Under the pieces are notes generated by a model. The model saw nothing but the letters and a program-made list of their open reading frames with translations, did no database searches and was not told the origin of the DNA. DNA of 64,000 bases from Marinibacterium profundimaris. Lineage in GTDB: Bacteria > Pseudomonadota > Alphaproteobacteria > Rhodobacterales > Rhodobacteraceae. Made by a program: the position numbers and the translations under genes. Each line of letters starts with the position of its first letter. Within the stretch, counting starts at the first letter, position 1. Below are positions 17,818-26,408 of this stretch, piece by piece. Location: contig NZ_AQQR01000007.1 of assembly GCF_002210095.1 (NCBI RefSeq), positions 62,001-126,000 of the forward strand. The letters are read 5' to 3'.

Positions 17818-19233
17818 TCAGGGCGTGGGCAGGGTCAGCCAGCGGCTCTTCATCAGAGCGGCGATGGCCAGCGCCCAGGTGACCAGAACGGCGCCGGCGG
17901 TCAGGAACAGGTCGGCGGCGGGACCGGCGGCCACAGGCACCGAGCGGAAGGTCAGGATCACCAGCAGGCAGACCAGCGCAAGGCCAAGGCCCGGGGCGAG
18001 GATGTCCACGAGGTCCGGCAGCCGCACCCGCAGCGCGGCAGCCATGACCCAAAGCGCGACACCGCCCACGATTGCCGCCTTCACCACGATCGCCATGGCC
18101 GCGGCCTCGGCCGAGACCCGGCCGATGGTGACCAGCAGGGCGACCAGCAGCGCCGCGTCGCCCAGGCGCACGAAGAACTGGAGCCGCCCCTTGCCGAGGC
18201 AAGTCATCGTGGGCTCCAGCAGGAAGACCAGGCTGTCGACCGACCGCGCCAGCGCCAGCAGCGCCACGACCCCGGCGGCCGCGCCCCAGGACGGGTCCAG
18301 CAGGACCGACACGATGCCCGGCGCCAGCAGGCTGACGGTCAGCATCGCGGGGGCGAGGATGGCGACGCACAGCGCCACGTTCTCCTTCCAGGCGGCGCGG
18401 ATGTCGTCGCGGTTTGCATTGGCCTCCAGCCGGGCGAAGCGGGCCCAGCTGATCTGGCCCAAGGGCTGCAGCACCACGTCGGCGGCGGTATTGGCCACCC
18501 GCGACCCGGCGCGGTAGGTGCCGACGGCGGCGGGCGCCAGGAAGGCGCCCAGGATCAGGTCGGCGCCGTAATTCGACAGCATCCCCAGCGAGGACGAGCC
18601 CCAGAGCGGCCAGGCCTGTTGCAGGCCGTGTCGCGCGCTCTCCCAGCGCCAGGTCAGGCCGGGCAGGCGGCGCACAAGGCCAAGGTAGACCACCAGGATG
18701 AAGGCCATCGATGTATAGCGCCCGGCGACCAGCGCCTCCAGCTTGTAGCCGGCATGGAACATGGCGACCGAGGTGCCAAGGGCCACCAGCTCGGCCCCCA
18801 GCGTGGCAAGCGCGGTGGTGCGGATGCGGGCGTCGCGGACAAGATGCGCCTCGAGCCAGGCGGAGAGCGCGGCGAAGACCGGGTTGGGCGCCAGCGCCAG
18901 CAGCGCGAAGGCGGTGCCGCCCGCCGAGGGCCCGCCCATCCACAGGCCAAGGCCCGCCATCAACGTGGCACCGCTGGCGCCGATGGCGAATTGCATGGCG
19001 AAGAACGTGTCGCGGTCGCGCGCGATGTCGTCGGTGCGCAGAAGCAGGTGGTAGATGCCGGTGTAGACCAGCGTGGTGGTGATCACCATCAGCGCGGCGG
19101 CAATCGCGTAGCTGCCGAATTCCGCCAGGTCTAGCGCACGCGAGGCCACCAGGATCAGCGCAAAGGCGGCCACCTGCGCGGTGATCCGCGCGGCAACCCC
19201 GATGGCGAAGGCCGAGCTGAGCGTGCGCAGCAT
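17818..19233 (-). CDS. Polysaccharide flippase, Wzx/MATE-like
   Basis: 471 aa and strongly hydrophobic throughout, consistent with 12-14 membrane helices. It begins with a short charged N-terminus and AFAIGVAARITAQVAAFALI, typical of O-antigen/exopolysaccharide flippases of the MOP superfamily. These move undecaprenyl-linked repeat units from the inner to the outer face of the cytoplasmic membrane. It is last in a minus-strand unit after the Wzc-like and GT4 genes, with only 9 bases separating it from the GT4 stop. Family assignment rests on topology, length and context rather than catalytic motifs, which this family lacks. Confidence 0.85.
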   Translation of the reverse strand: MLRTLSSAFAIGVAARITAQVAAFALILVASRALDLAEFGSYAIAAALMVITTTLVYTGIYHLLLRTDDIARDRDTFFAMQFAIGASGATLMAGLGLWMGGPSAGGTAFALLALAPNPVFAALSAWLEAHLVRDARIRTTALATLGAELVALGTSVAMFHAGYKLEALVAGRYTSMAFILVVYLGLVRRLPGLTWRWESARHGLQQAWPLWGSSSLGMLSNYGADLILGAFLAPAAVGTYRAGSRVANTAADVVLQPLGQISWARFARLEANANRDDIRAAWKENVALCVAILAPAMLTVSLLAPGIVSVLLDPSWGAAAGVVALLALARSVDSLVFLLEPTMTCLGKGRLQFFVRLGDAALLVALLVTIGRVSAEAAAMAIVVKAAIVGGVALWVMAAALRVRLPDLVDILAPGLGLALVCLLVILTFRSVPVAAGPAADLFLTAGAVLVTWALAIAALMKSRWLTLPTP

Positions 19234-19242
19234 CGACCGGCC

Positions 19243-20577
19243 TTACGCGGACTGCCGCAGCGTGGTCGGCGCGGCCACCGGCATGCCGTGATCGGCGAGG
19301 AAATCGGCCATCCCGGCGCGGAACTGCGCCGCGTCGAAATTCTGCGCGTGGCTGACGATCCGCTGGCTGTCGAGCCGGTACATCCGCTCGGTTTCGAACT
19401 GGTCCACGGCCTCGACGAGCGCATCGACACTCTGGTCGCGGAAGAAGGTGCCGGTGACCCCGTCCACCACGTAATCCAGCGCGCCGCCCTTGCCATAGGC
19501 GATCACCGGGCGGCCCGAGGCCATGACCTCGACCGGAAGGATGCCGAAATCCTCCTCGCCCGGGAAAACCAGGGCGCGGCAGGCGGCGAAATACTTGCGC
19601 AGCTTCTCGTCCGACACGCGGCCCAGGAAGCGGATGTTGCTGTTCGCTTTCTTCGCCAGCGCCTTCTCGGCCTTCGACGGGCCGCCGATCACCACCAGCG
19701 GCAGGCCCAGCCTGTTGAACGCCGCGATCGCGAGATCCGGGCGCTTGTAGGCCGTGAGTTCGCCGGCATAGAGGTAGAAGGAGCCGACCTCGGTATCCGG
19801 CGCGGGACGAAAGCGGGCGACATCGACCGGCGGGTGGATGACCCGCGACGGGCGGCGCCAGTATTTCATGACCCTTTGCTGGACAAAGCGGGAATTGGCG
19901 GCAAAGCCGTCGACCCGCGCGGCCGAGGTGACATCGGCCATGCGCAGCTGCGCGGTCAGCGGCGCCATCATGCGCCGGGTGATCGGATCGGCGTTGCGCC
20001 GGTAGATCCCGTAATGGTCCCAGATGTAGCGCATTGGCGAATGCACATAGCACAGGTGCAGCGCCTCGGGCTGGGGAATCACCCCCTTGGCGGGGCCGGA
20101 CTCTGACGAGATGACAAGGTCATAGCCGCTCAGGTCCAGCTCTTCGAGCGCGCGCGGCATGCGCGAGACATACCTGGTGTAGTATTTGCGCGCGAAGGGC
20201 AGGCGGGCAATCGAGGTTTCGGTCACCTTGTGACGGCGGATCACGTCGCTGACCTTCGACGGTTCGTAGACATGGGTGAAGATATCGGCGTCCGGGAACA
20301 TGTGGCAGAGCTGCTCCAGCACCTTTTCCCCGCCGCGCATGCCGACAAGCCAGTAGTGGATCAGCGCCACACGCGGCTTGGACCCACGCAGGATCCAGGG
20401 TGCCGGGCCAACCGGCGCCTGCGCTGCGGGCCATGGGCCCTGCGACTGCGGGCGCGTGCCCATACCGCATTCGTCCCGGCCCCATACGTCCCGGCCCCGT
20501 GCGTCCGGTGCCCGGCTGTCGGCAGAGCCGCCTCGCGCGGCCAGGCGCAGTCTTTCGGGGCTGTCAGTCTTGCCCAT
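19243..20577 (-). CDS. Glycosyltransferase family 4
   Basis: 444 aa. The body from about residue 65 (PRVALIHYWLVGMRGGEK) shows a GT-B fold layout with an N-terminal acceptor half. The C-terminal donor-binding half has YAGELTAYKRPDLAI and FPGEEDFGILPVEVMASG, the E-x7-E motif of retaining GT4 enzymes. It should transfer a nucleotide-activated sugar onto the lipid-linked repeat unit at the inner membrane face. The first 60 residues are low-complexity and include a short in-frame tandem repeat (see 20473-20513), so the true start could be internal (M39). AAGG lies 8 bases before the chosen ATG. It sits 12 bases after the Wzc-like gene and is probably cotranscribed with it. Confidence 0.88.
   Translation of the reverse strand: MGKTDSPERLRLAARGGSADSRAPDARGRDVWGRDECGMGTRPQSQGPWPAAQAPVGPAPWILRGSKPRVALIHYWLVGMRGGEKVLEQLCHMFPDADIFTHVYEPSKVSDVIRRHKVTETSIARLPFARKYYTRYVSRMPRALEELDLSGYDLVISSESGPAKGVIPQPEALHLCYVHSPMRYIWDHYGIYRRNADPITRRMMAPLTAQLRMADVTSAARVDGFAANSRFVQQRVMKYWRRPSRVIHPPVDVARFRPAPDTEVGSFYLYAGELTAYKRPDLAIAAFNRLGLPLVVIGGPSKAEKALAKKANSNIRFLGRVSDEKLRKYFAACRALVFPGEEDFGILPVEVMASGRPVIAYGKGGALDYVVDGVTGTFFRDQSVDALVEAVDQFETERMYRLDSQRIVSHAQNFDAAQFRAGMADFLADHGMPVAAPTTLRQSA
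20473..20513. repeat. 15-bp in-frame tandem repeat in the GT4 gene
   Basis: GTCCCGGCCCCATAC at 20473-20487 is followed directly by GTCCCGGCCCCGTGC at 20488-20502 and a third partial copy from 20503. The 15-base unit keeps the reading frame and encodes the WGRDE/RGRDV-type pentapeptides in the poorly conserved N-terminal tail of the glycosyltransferase. It looks like a local slippage product. Confidence 0.75.
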
Positions 20578-20589
20578 TCTTCACACCTT

Positions 20590-22677
20590 TCACGCGCCCG
20601 CGGGCACCTTGTTCAGGACGACGCCCTCGATCGGCACCTGCATTTCGTGCAGCAGCCCCAGCCCGTCCTGCACGCTGCTGCGTTCGGTCCGGTCGTGTTC
20701 CACCACGTAGATGCAGCTGTCGGCCGCCTTCGCGACGATGATCGATTCCGAGGCCGCAAGCAGCGCGGGACCCTCGAGGATGACGACGTCGTAGAGCGCC
20801 TTGAGCTGCTCGATGATCGGTTTCAGCGCCATGGCGCTGAGCTCTTCGGCGACGTCGGGATGCGGCCGCGCGTTGACCAGCGCGTCGAAGGGTCGGTTCA
20901 CCGGCTGGCTGATCGCGTATTCCAGCGGGCACTCCCCGGTGAGCACGTCGGCCAGGTCATAGTCCACGGCCCAGCCGGGCTGCGCGCCGATGCCCATCTC
21001 GCGCAGGTCGCAGTCGACGACGATGGTCGACCGCCCCGCCCGGACGGCCATTTCGGCCAGCGCCAGGGCCACCGTCGTGCGGCCTTCGCCCGACCTGGAG
21101 GACAGCACCACGGCGCAGGTCGAGATCGCGAATTCGTCGCGCATCATCAGCATCGTGCGCAACTTGCGCACGGCTTCCGAGAAGGGCGTGTAGGGCGTGT
21201 CGCGCAATTCGTTGAGGCAGTCGTTCACCGACGACCAGCGCCCTGCGGGCAGCGAGGCGAGCACCGGCAGGCCGGTCTGGTCCCTGACCTCGGCGGCGGT
21301 GCGGAAGGTGGTTGCCGTCATCTCGGTCAGGAATACCGCCACGGCGGCCAGCGCGAAGACGACCGACCCCGCCATCGCCGCCATCAGCTTCGGCCGCGGC
21401 GCGGTGGGCGAGGTCGGCAGGGTCGCGCTTTCGATCAGCTTGGCCTCGGAGGTCTGCATCTGTTCCTGGGTGCGGGTGTCGGTCAGCCGCGCCAGCAGCG
21501 CCTCGTAGGTCTGCCGGGCCGAGGCCGCGTCGCGCTCCATCTGGCGCAGAGAGATCTCGCCGCGCGAAATTGCGACGACGCGCTCTTCCATCTGCATGAT
21601 GGTGTCGCCGAGGCTCTGTTCGCTCAGGCGCGCGACCTCGTATTCGCCGCGCAGTTTCTGCAGGATCCGCGACACTTCCAGCGACATCTGCTGGTCGACC
21701 TGGTCGAGTTCGCGCAGGATGGCGGCGCGGCGGGGATGCGTGACCTCCACCGTCTCGGCCCAGCTTGCCTCCTGCTGGCGCAGGTCCAGCGCCTGGGCCT
21801 GCAACTCCTCCAGTACGGGGCTGGTAACCACGGCGGCGGCATCGGCGGGCGTTCCGTCGGTCAGCGCCTGTTCCAGCTGGCGCACCTGCGCCTCGGCGGT
21901 GGCGCGTTCGGCGCGGGCGACGACCAGCTGGTTGTTCAGCCGCGCGATCTGCTGCGAGGCGTTTTCAAGCGTGCCGCCATTGGCGATCAGGCTGTCGGTG
22001 CGCATCTGCGCCACCTGTTCCTCGCGCGCGGCGACATCGGCGCCAAGCGCCTTCAGCCGCTCTTCGATCCAGGATCCGGCCTGGCGGATCGTCTCGCGCC
22101 GGGTCTCGGTCTGTCGGTTGAGGTAGCGGTCGGCCAGCGTGTTGGTGAAATCGCGGGCCAGCGCGGGGTCGGTGGACTGGAAGGCCAGCGCGATCACGTA
22201 GCTTTCGTTCTCGGCATAGACGGCAAGGTTCTCGCGTACGGCCCAGACCAGCGCATCCATCTGCTGATCCCCGGGCAGCTCGGCGATCCCGGGCGAAATC
22301 TGGAGCACGCGATCAAAGCCAAGCTGCGCAATCACGTCCTGGATCAGGATGTTGGACCGCAGGATCGCCAGTTCGCCGTTGATGATCTGCTGCGAGGGTT
22401 CGCGCGTCTGCAGAACCTCGTCGCCGGTCAGGATCTGGGCGCCCGACGGGTCCAGCAGCACTTTGGCCTGGGCGGAATAGACCGCCGTCATCTGGGACAC
22501 GGCCAGATAGGTGGCAATGGCGGCGATCAGGGCCGACCCGAAAATGAGCTTCCAGCGTTTGACGAATAGCCCGAGCAATCCGCGCAAATCGACCGCATCC
22601 GGATCGCGCGGCTTCTGGCTCGCACGAATGGCCGGATCGATCCGCATCTGCTCGGATCTCGAAAACGCCGTGTTCAT
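20590..22677 (-). CDS. Wzc/ExoP-like polysaccharide co-polymerase and BY-kinase-like ATPase, altered P-loop
   Basis: 695 aa. The N-terminal chain-length (Wzz) domain has a first membrane helix near residues 30-52 (WKLIFGSALIAAIATYLAV), a long periplasmic coiled-coil region and a second helix near 405-425 (MAAMAGSVVFALAAVAVFL). The cytoplasmic C-terminal domain resembles bacterial tyrosine kinases: a Walker A-like RSGEGRTTVA and Walker A' IVVDCDLRE. The invariant P-loop lysine (GEGKS/T) is an arginine here, encoded by CGC on the coding strand, and there is no tyrosine-rich tail. The export-control function is likely, but kinase activity is doubtful. The start at 22677 (MNTAFSRSEQ) is preferred over 22773, which adds 32 unlikely residues. 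It leads the minus-strand unit with the GT4 and flippase genes. Confidence 0.88.
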   Translation of the reverse strand: MNTAFSRSEQMRIDPAIRASQKPRDPDAVDLRGLLGLFVKRWKLIFGSALIAAIATYLAVSQMTAVYSAQAKVLLDPSGAQILTGDEVLQTREPSQQIINGELAILRSNILIQDVIAQLGFDRVLQISPGIAELPGDQQMDALVWAVRENLAVYAENESYVIALAFQSTDPALARDFTNTLADRYLNRQTETRRETIRQAGSWIEERLKALGADVAAREEQVAQMRTDSLIANGGTLENASQQIARLNNQLVVARAERATAEAQVRQLEQALTDGTPADAAAVVTSPVLEELQAQALDLRQQEASWAETVEVTHPRRAAILRELDQVDQQMSLEVSRILQKLRGEYEVARLSEQSLGDTIMQMEERVVAISRGEISLRQMERDAASARQTYEALLARLTDTRTQEQMQTSEAKLIESATLPTSPTAPRPKLMAAMAGSVVFALAAVAVFLTEMTATTFRTAAEVRDQTGLPVLASLPAGRWSSVNDCLNELRDTPYTPFSEAVRKLRTMLMMRDEFAISTCAVVLSSRSGEGRTTVALALAEMAVRAGRSTIVVDCDLREMGIGAQPGWAVDYDLADVLTGECPLEYAISQPVNRPFDALVNARPHPDVAEELSAMALKPIIEQLKALYDVVILEGPALLAASESIIVAKAADSCIYVVEHDRTERSSVQDGLGLLHEMQVPIEGVVLNKVPAGA

Positions 22678-23247
22678 TATCTCACTGTCCCCGCAAAGAG
22701 GCCAAATCCCCAAAGGCGGTACACACGTCCGTCCATCGACCCGGTCCAAAGACGGTGGAGGCGCGTTCGCCACGGCCTTGGTGGCGAGCCACCGGGGCAG
22801 GAGTCAACGAATGTGTTATTATTGCGGTGGTTGAGGTTGCCCGCCGGGATAATGCGGCCAAAGTGTTACTTTCGTTTCCCAATCGGGAACGAAGACCGGA
22901 TCGGCCGCCATGTTTAAGACACGATTTGAAACGCGCCGCGCGGCGCGGATCAGGTCACAATTCCGGGCGCCGGAATCATGAGGTTGGTATTTCTTAAGTC
23001 ATTGTTTTGTCGTGGGATTATGGCGCCTTTCACGAAGGTAAGGGCCGCAGGCGGATGACGGGCGGAGATCGGCCGGGCAAGGATTTTCGCTGTTTTGCCC
23101 AGGGCGGGCGTAGCCCTGTCGGATAGGCGAGCCGCAGCTTGGTTGACAAAATTTTGGTGTCTGACCAAGCGTAATTGAAATTGCCGCAAGGAATGGTTTT
23201 CCGAACCCGAGCCACCTGCGCTCCGTCGCGCAGGGGAATGTGACGGA
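22678..23247. promoter_or_regulatory. Long divergent intergenic region between Wzc-like and polymerase genes
   Basis: About 570 bases with no credible gene; short frames in it have no family resemblance. It must carry the promoters of two divergent exopolysaccharide units. GTTTCCCAATCGGGAAC at 22874-22890 is an imperfect palindrome (TTCCC-4-GGGAA). Read on the minus strand, it resembles the motif upstream of the sugar transferase (TCCCGATCCGGGAAAC at 29952). TTGACA at 23143-23148 is a possible -35 for the rightward gene, but no good -10 follows at 17 bases. The 23130-23200 stretch is AT-rich. Confidence 0.5.
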
Positions 23248-24762
23248 ATGTCGTTCGCCCGCGTGCGGCGTGTGAATTTGCAAGTCATTTCGAGGTTGTC
23301 TGTGGAAATCGTTCCCAGCACATTTCTGGCTCTCGCAGCCATCGCGACACTGTTCGCGATCGGGCCCTACCGGGGGCTCTGGGCCTTCATCGGGCTTGCG
23401 CCTTTCGGCGCGGCGGCGGCGCTGAACCTGCCGGCGGTGGGCGGGGCCACGATCGGGCAGCTGGAACTGACGCTGTGCTTCGTGCTGCTGATCGCCGCGG
23501 CCAGTCCCGGCGGGCCCGACCGATTGGTGGGTACGCTGCGGCCCGGGCAGCCGGGCTTCTGGCTGCTGCTGGTGATCCTCTACGGCGTGCTCTCGGCCGC
23601 CTTCCTGCCGCGGGTCTTCGCCGGCGCGACCGACATCTTCGGCCTGTCGCGCGACGTGAACGCGGATCGCATCATCTCGATACCGCTGGGCCCGTCGAAC
23701 GGCAACATCACCCAGACCTTCTACATGGTGCTCTCGGCCGCGTGCTTCCTGGCCGTGGCCACGCTGTTCCGCGTACGACCCGATGAAAAGGCGGTGCTGA
23801 CGGCGATGGTGGTCTGCACCTCGGTCAATTTCGGGCTGGGAATGATCGACGTGATTTCGTCCTTCGTCGGCCTGCCAGAGCTTCTGGACCCGATCCGCAC
23901 CGCCAATTACGCGATGGCGACACAGCACACGATGGCCGGGATCAAGCGCATGGTCGGCGGGTTCCCCGAGGCGTCGGCCTTTGGCGCCTTCACGGTCGTG
24001 CTGTTCGGGTTCTGGCTGCATTACTGGGTGATCGCGCCGCGCTCGCGGCTGGTTACGGCGATGTTCGCCATGACCGCCTTCTGCGTGCTGCGCTCGACCT
24101 CGTCGGGGGCCTATGTGGCGCTGATCGGGCTGCTTGGTGTCTACTCGATCTGGCTTGTCTGGGTCGCGTCCAGGGGGCGGTTCTCGCGCCGGGTGGCCTC
24201 GGTTCTGGTGTGGATGATCCTGGGCACCTGGCTGCTGGGGGTGGGCGTGGTGACGGCCTACAACCTGGTGCCGGGGGTGACGGAGTTCCTGGATGACACG
24301 CTTCTGAACAAGCTGGAAAGCGACAGCGGCGTCGAGCGGATGAGCTGGAACATCCAGGCCTGGAAGAACTTCGTCGAGACCTGGACCATGGGCGCCGGGC
24401 TGGGCAGCGTGCGTGCGTCGAACTGGCTGATGGCCTGCCTCGGCAGTCTTGGCATCCTCGGGACGGCGGCCTACCTGGCCTTCCTCGGTTCGATGTTCCG
24501 GGCACCGGCACAGACAGGGGTCGAAACCCGCGATCACGTGATCCAGGCGCTGAAGGTGGCCTGCCTCGCACAGGTGATCGCCGCCATGCCCACGGCGCCG
24601 ACACCGAACCTTGGCACCAGCTTCTTCATCTTCGCAGGCCTGATCGTGGGCCTGTCGCGCAGCGCCGCCGCTGCGCGGGACCTGCCAATGCCGATGCCGG
24701 TGGCCCGGCGGCCGGGCCATCAGCGCAGACCCTCATCCGCCATCGCCGCGAGGCGGTCATGA
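23248..24762 (+). CDS. Wzy-type polymerase / O-antigen ligase-like membrane protein
   Basis: 504 aa, polytopic with about ten hydrophobic segments, including STFLALAAIATLFAIGPYRG and LELTLCFVLLIAAAS. A large loop follows around residues 340-390, containing LLNKLESDSGVERMSWNIQAW. That loop pattern, with a short RxxxW-like stretch between late helices, is usual in the O-antigen ligase/polymerase superfamily. In the cluster context it would polymerise lipid-linked repeat units at the periplasmic face. The gene is divergent from the Wzc-like gene and overlaps the next gene by ATGA. Start uncertain, as the ribosome site is weak. Sequence identity in this family is low, so ligase versus polymerase cannot be settled. 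Confidence 0.78.
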   Translation: MSFARVRRVNLQVISRLSVEIVPSTFLALAAIATLFAIGPYRGLWAFIGLAPFGAAAALNLPAVGGATIGQLELTLCFVLLIAAASPGGPDRLVGTLRPGQPGFWLLLVILYGVLSAAFLPRVFAGATDIFGLSRDVNADRIISIPLGPSNGNITQTFYMVLSAACFLAVATLFRVRPDEKAVLTAMVVCTSVNFGLGMIDVISSFVGLPELLDPIRTANYAMATQHTMAGIKRMVGGFPEASAFGAFTVVLFGFWLHYWVIAPRSRLVTAMFAMTAFCVLRSTSSGAYVALIGLLGVYSIWLVWVASRGRFSRRVASVLVWMILGTWLLGVGVVTAYNLVPGVTEFLDDTLLNKLESDSGVERMSWNIQAWKNFVETWTMGAGLGSVRASNWLMACLGSLGILGTAAYLAFLGSMFRAPAQTGVETRDHVIQALKVACLAQVIAAMPTAPTPNLGTSFFIFAGLIVGLSRSAAAARDLPMPMPVARRPGHQRRPSSAIAARRS

Positions 24763-26408
24763 AACACGCTGTCCTTGCCGCCTGCCTCGCCTCCGGCGCG
24801 GCCATGGCCTGGGCCGGGCCCGGGCTGCAGGGTCCGCGGCTGGGCGCGGCGTCGAACTTCGGGCAAAGCTGGCAGCCGCAGGCCGTCGCGGGCGGGGCCG
24901 AGGCCGGGATCCTGCGCTTTCGGGACGAGATCATCTGGAACCACGTTGAGCAGATGGACGGCACGCTGCGCTTCGGCTCGACCCGCGAAGCCTATGCCAG
25001 GATGCTGAGCGCGCGGGACGCGACCATGACGCTGCTGGGCTACACCGGCCATCCGCGCTGGGACGACGGCCGCGCGCCGCAAAGCGAGGAGGGGCAGGCC
25101 GCCTTCGCCCGCTATCACGCGCAGATCGTCGGGATGTTCCCGCTGATCGACAGCCTGGAGATCGGGAACGAGTTCAATTCCCACGAATTCGCAGAGCACG
25201 AAGGCTGGCCCGACGATCTGGCCGAGCGCGCCCGGACCTACGTGCGGCTGGCCCTGCAGACGGTGCCCGCCGTTCACGCGGAGCGCCCCGACCTGCGCAT
25301 CCTGGGCGGTGCGGCGCATTCCATCCCCGTGGCCTGGGCAGAGGCGCTGATGGCGGCCGGTCTGGGCGACCTGATCGACGCCTTCGTCCTGCACCCCTAC
25401 ACCACCGAGCCCGAGCAATTCGTCCGCCAGGTCGCGCGCCTGCGGCAGGTGCCGGGGCTGGAGGACATGCCGCTGGCCGTGACCGAATTCGGCACGCGCG
25501 ATGCCGGGGCCGCGCCGGGCTACCTGATGCGCTATTACTGCCAGATGGCGCTGGCGGGGGTGACCCAGGCCGACTGGTACCCGTTCAGCCCGCGCGGCGA
25601 CGGGCTGGAGCCGCTGGTGGACGAGGATGGCGCGCTGACCGACACCGGCGCCACCTATGCGCTGATCCGCACCCATCTGGAGGGCCGGCCTGCACGGGAC
25701 GTGGCGCCCGATCCCTTCACCTATGCCTGCGCCTTCGGCCCTGATGCGCTGGTGATCTGGGGCGCGCCGCGCGCGGTCTCGCTGTCACCGGGGCTGGAGG
25801 CGCTGGACGCCACCGGACAGCCCATGGCCGCCCCCGTCCTGTCGCGGACCGAGCCGCTGCTGATCCTGGGCGACGGTATCGCGCCGACCCTGGACGAGAA
25901 CGTCGCGCTGGGGGTCCAGCAGGTGCTGGCCGACAGTTATGACCAGTTCCCGCAGGCCGGCAGCGCGGATCTGTTCCTGCGCCGGGGCGGTGAGGGCCTG
26001 CCGCTGGAGCCCCGCCCCGGACAGGAGCGCGACGGCGTGCCCTGGACGCCTTACCTGGGCTTTGAACAGGACGGGTCGGTGATGGTCGGCGCCGGCTGGG
26101 CCGTGCCGTCGGCCTGGGGGCCCGAGGATCCGCTGGAGATCGTGCATCGCTACACCGCGCCTGCGGACCTGACGCTGGACGTGGAAATCTCCGCCCGCCC
26201 GTCTTCTGCAAGCGAAGACGGCGTCAGCATCGCGTTGGAACGCAATGGCGAGGTCCTGTCCCACGACGTCCTGACCGGCCCACGACAGCTGGGGCTGACC
26301 TCGGTGAATCTGCACGCGGGTGATGTGCTGGACGTGGTGCTGGGGCCCAACGGCAATTCCGCGGGCGATCACACCGATCTGCGGATCACGCTTCGGAGAG
26401 CTGGATGA
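24759..26408 (+). CDS. Secreted clan GH-A glycoside hydrolase-like protein
   Basis: 549 aa. A signal peptide covers residues 1-19 (MKHAVLAACLASGAAMAWA). The catalytic part resembles beta/alpha-barrel glycosidases of clan GH-A: EIGNEFNS with candidate acid/base E138, and VTEFG with candidate nucleophile E243. The C-terminal 200 residues look like an added beta-rich domain. Placed between the polymerase and a glycosyltransferase gene with ATGA overlaps on both sides, it probably trims or releases the exopolysaccharide in the periplasm, as such hydrolases do in other polysaccharide clusters. The family could be GH39 or GH5-like; the substrate is unknown. Confidence 0.75.
   Translation: MKHAVLAACLASGAAMAWAGPGLQGPRLGAASNFGQSWQPQAVAGGAEAGILRFRDEIIWNHVEQMDGTLRFGSTREAYARMLSARDATMTLLGYTGHPRWDDGRAPQSEEGQAAFARYHAQIVGMFPLIDSLEIGNEFNSHEFAEHEGWPDDLAERARTYVRLALQTVPAVHAERPDLRILGGAAHSIPVAWAEALMAAGLGDLIDAFVLHPYTTEPEQFVRQVARLRQVPGLEDMPLAVTEFGTRDAGAAPGYLMRYYCQMALAGVTQADWYPFSPRGDGLEPLVDEDGALTDTGATYALIRTHLEGRPARDVAPDPFTYACAFGPDALVIWGAPRAVSLSPGLEALDATGQPMAAPVLSRTEPLLILGDGIAPTLDENVALGVQQVLADSYDQFPQAGSADLFLRRGGEGLPLEPRPGQERDGVPWTPYLGFEQDGSVMVGAGWAVPSAWGPEDPLEIVHRYTAPADLTLDVEISARPSSASEDGVSIALERNGEVLSHDVLTGPRQLGLTSVNLHAGDVLDVVLGPNGNSAGDHTDLRITLRRAG

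Noticed and set aside
22755-22997. Small plus-strand frame (80 residues) in the long exopolysaccharide intergenic region
   Set aside because: No family resemblance and it crosses the TTCCC/GGGAA motif; regulatory DNA is more likely.
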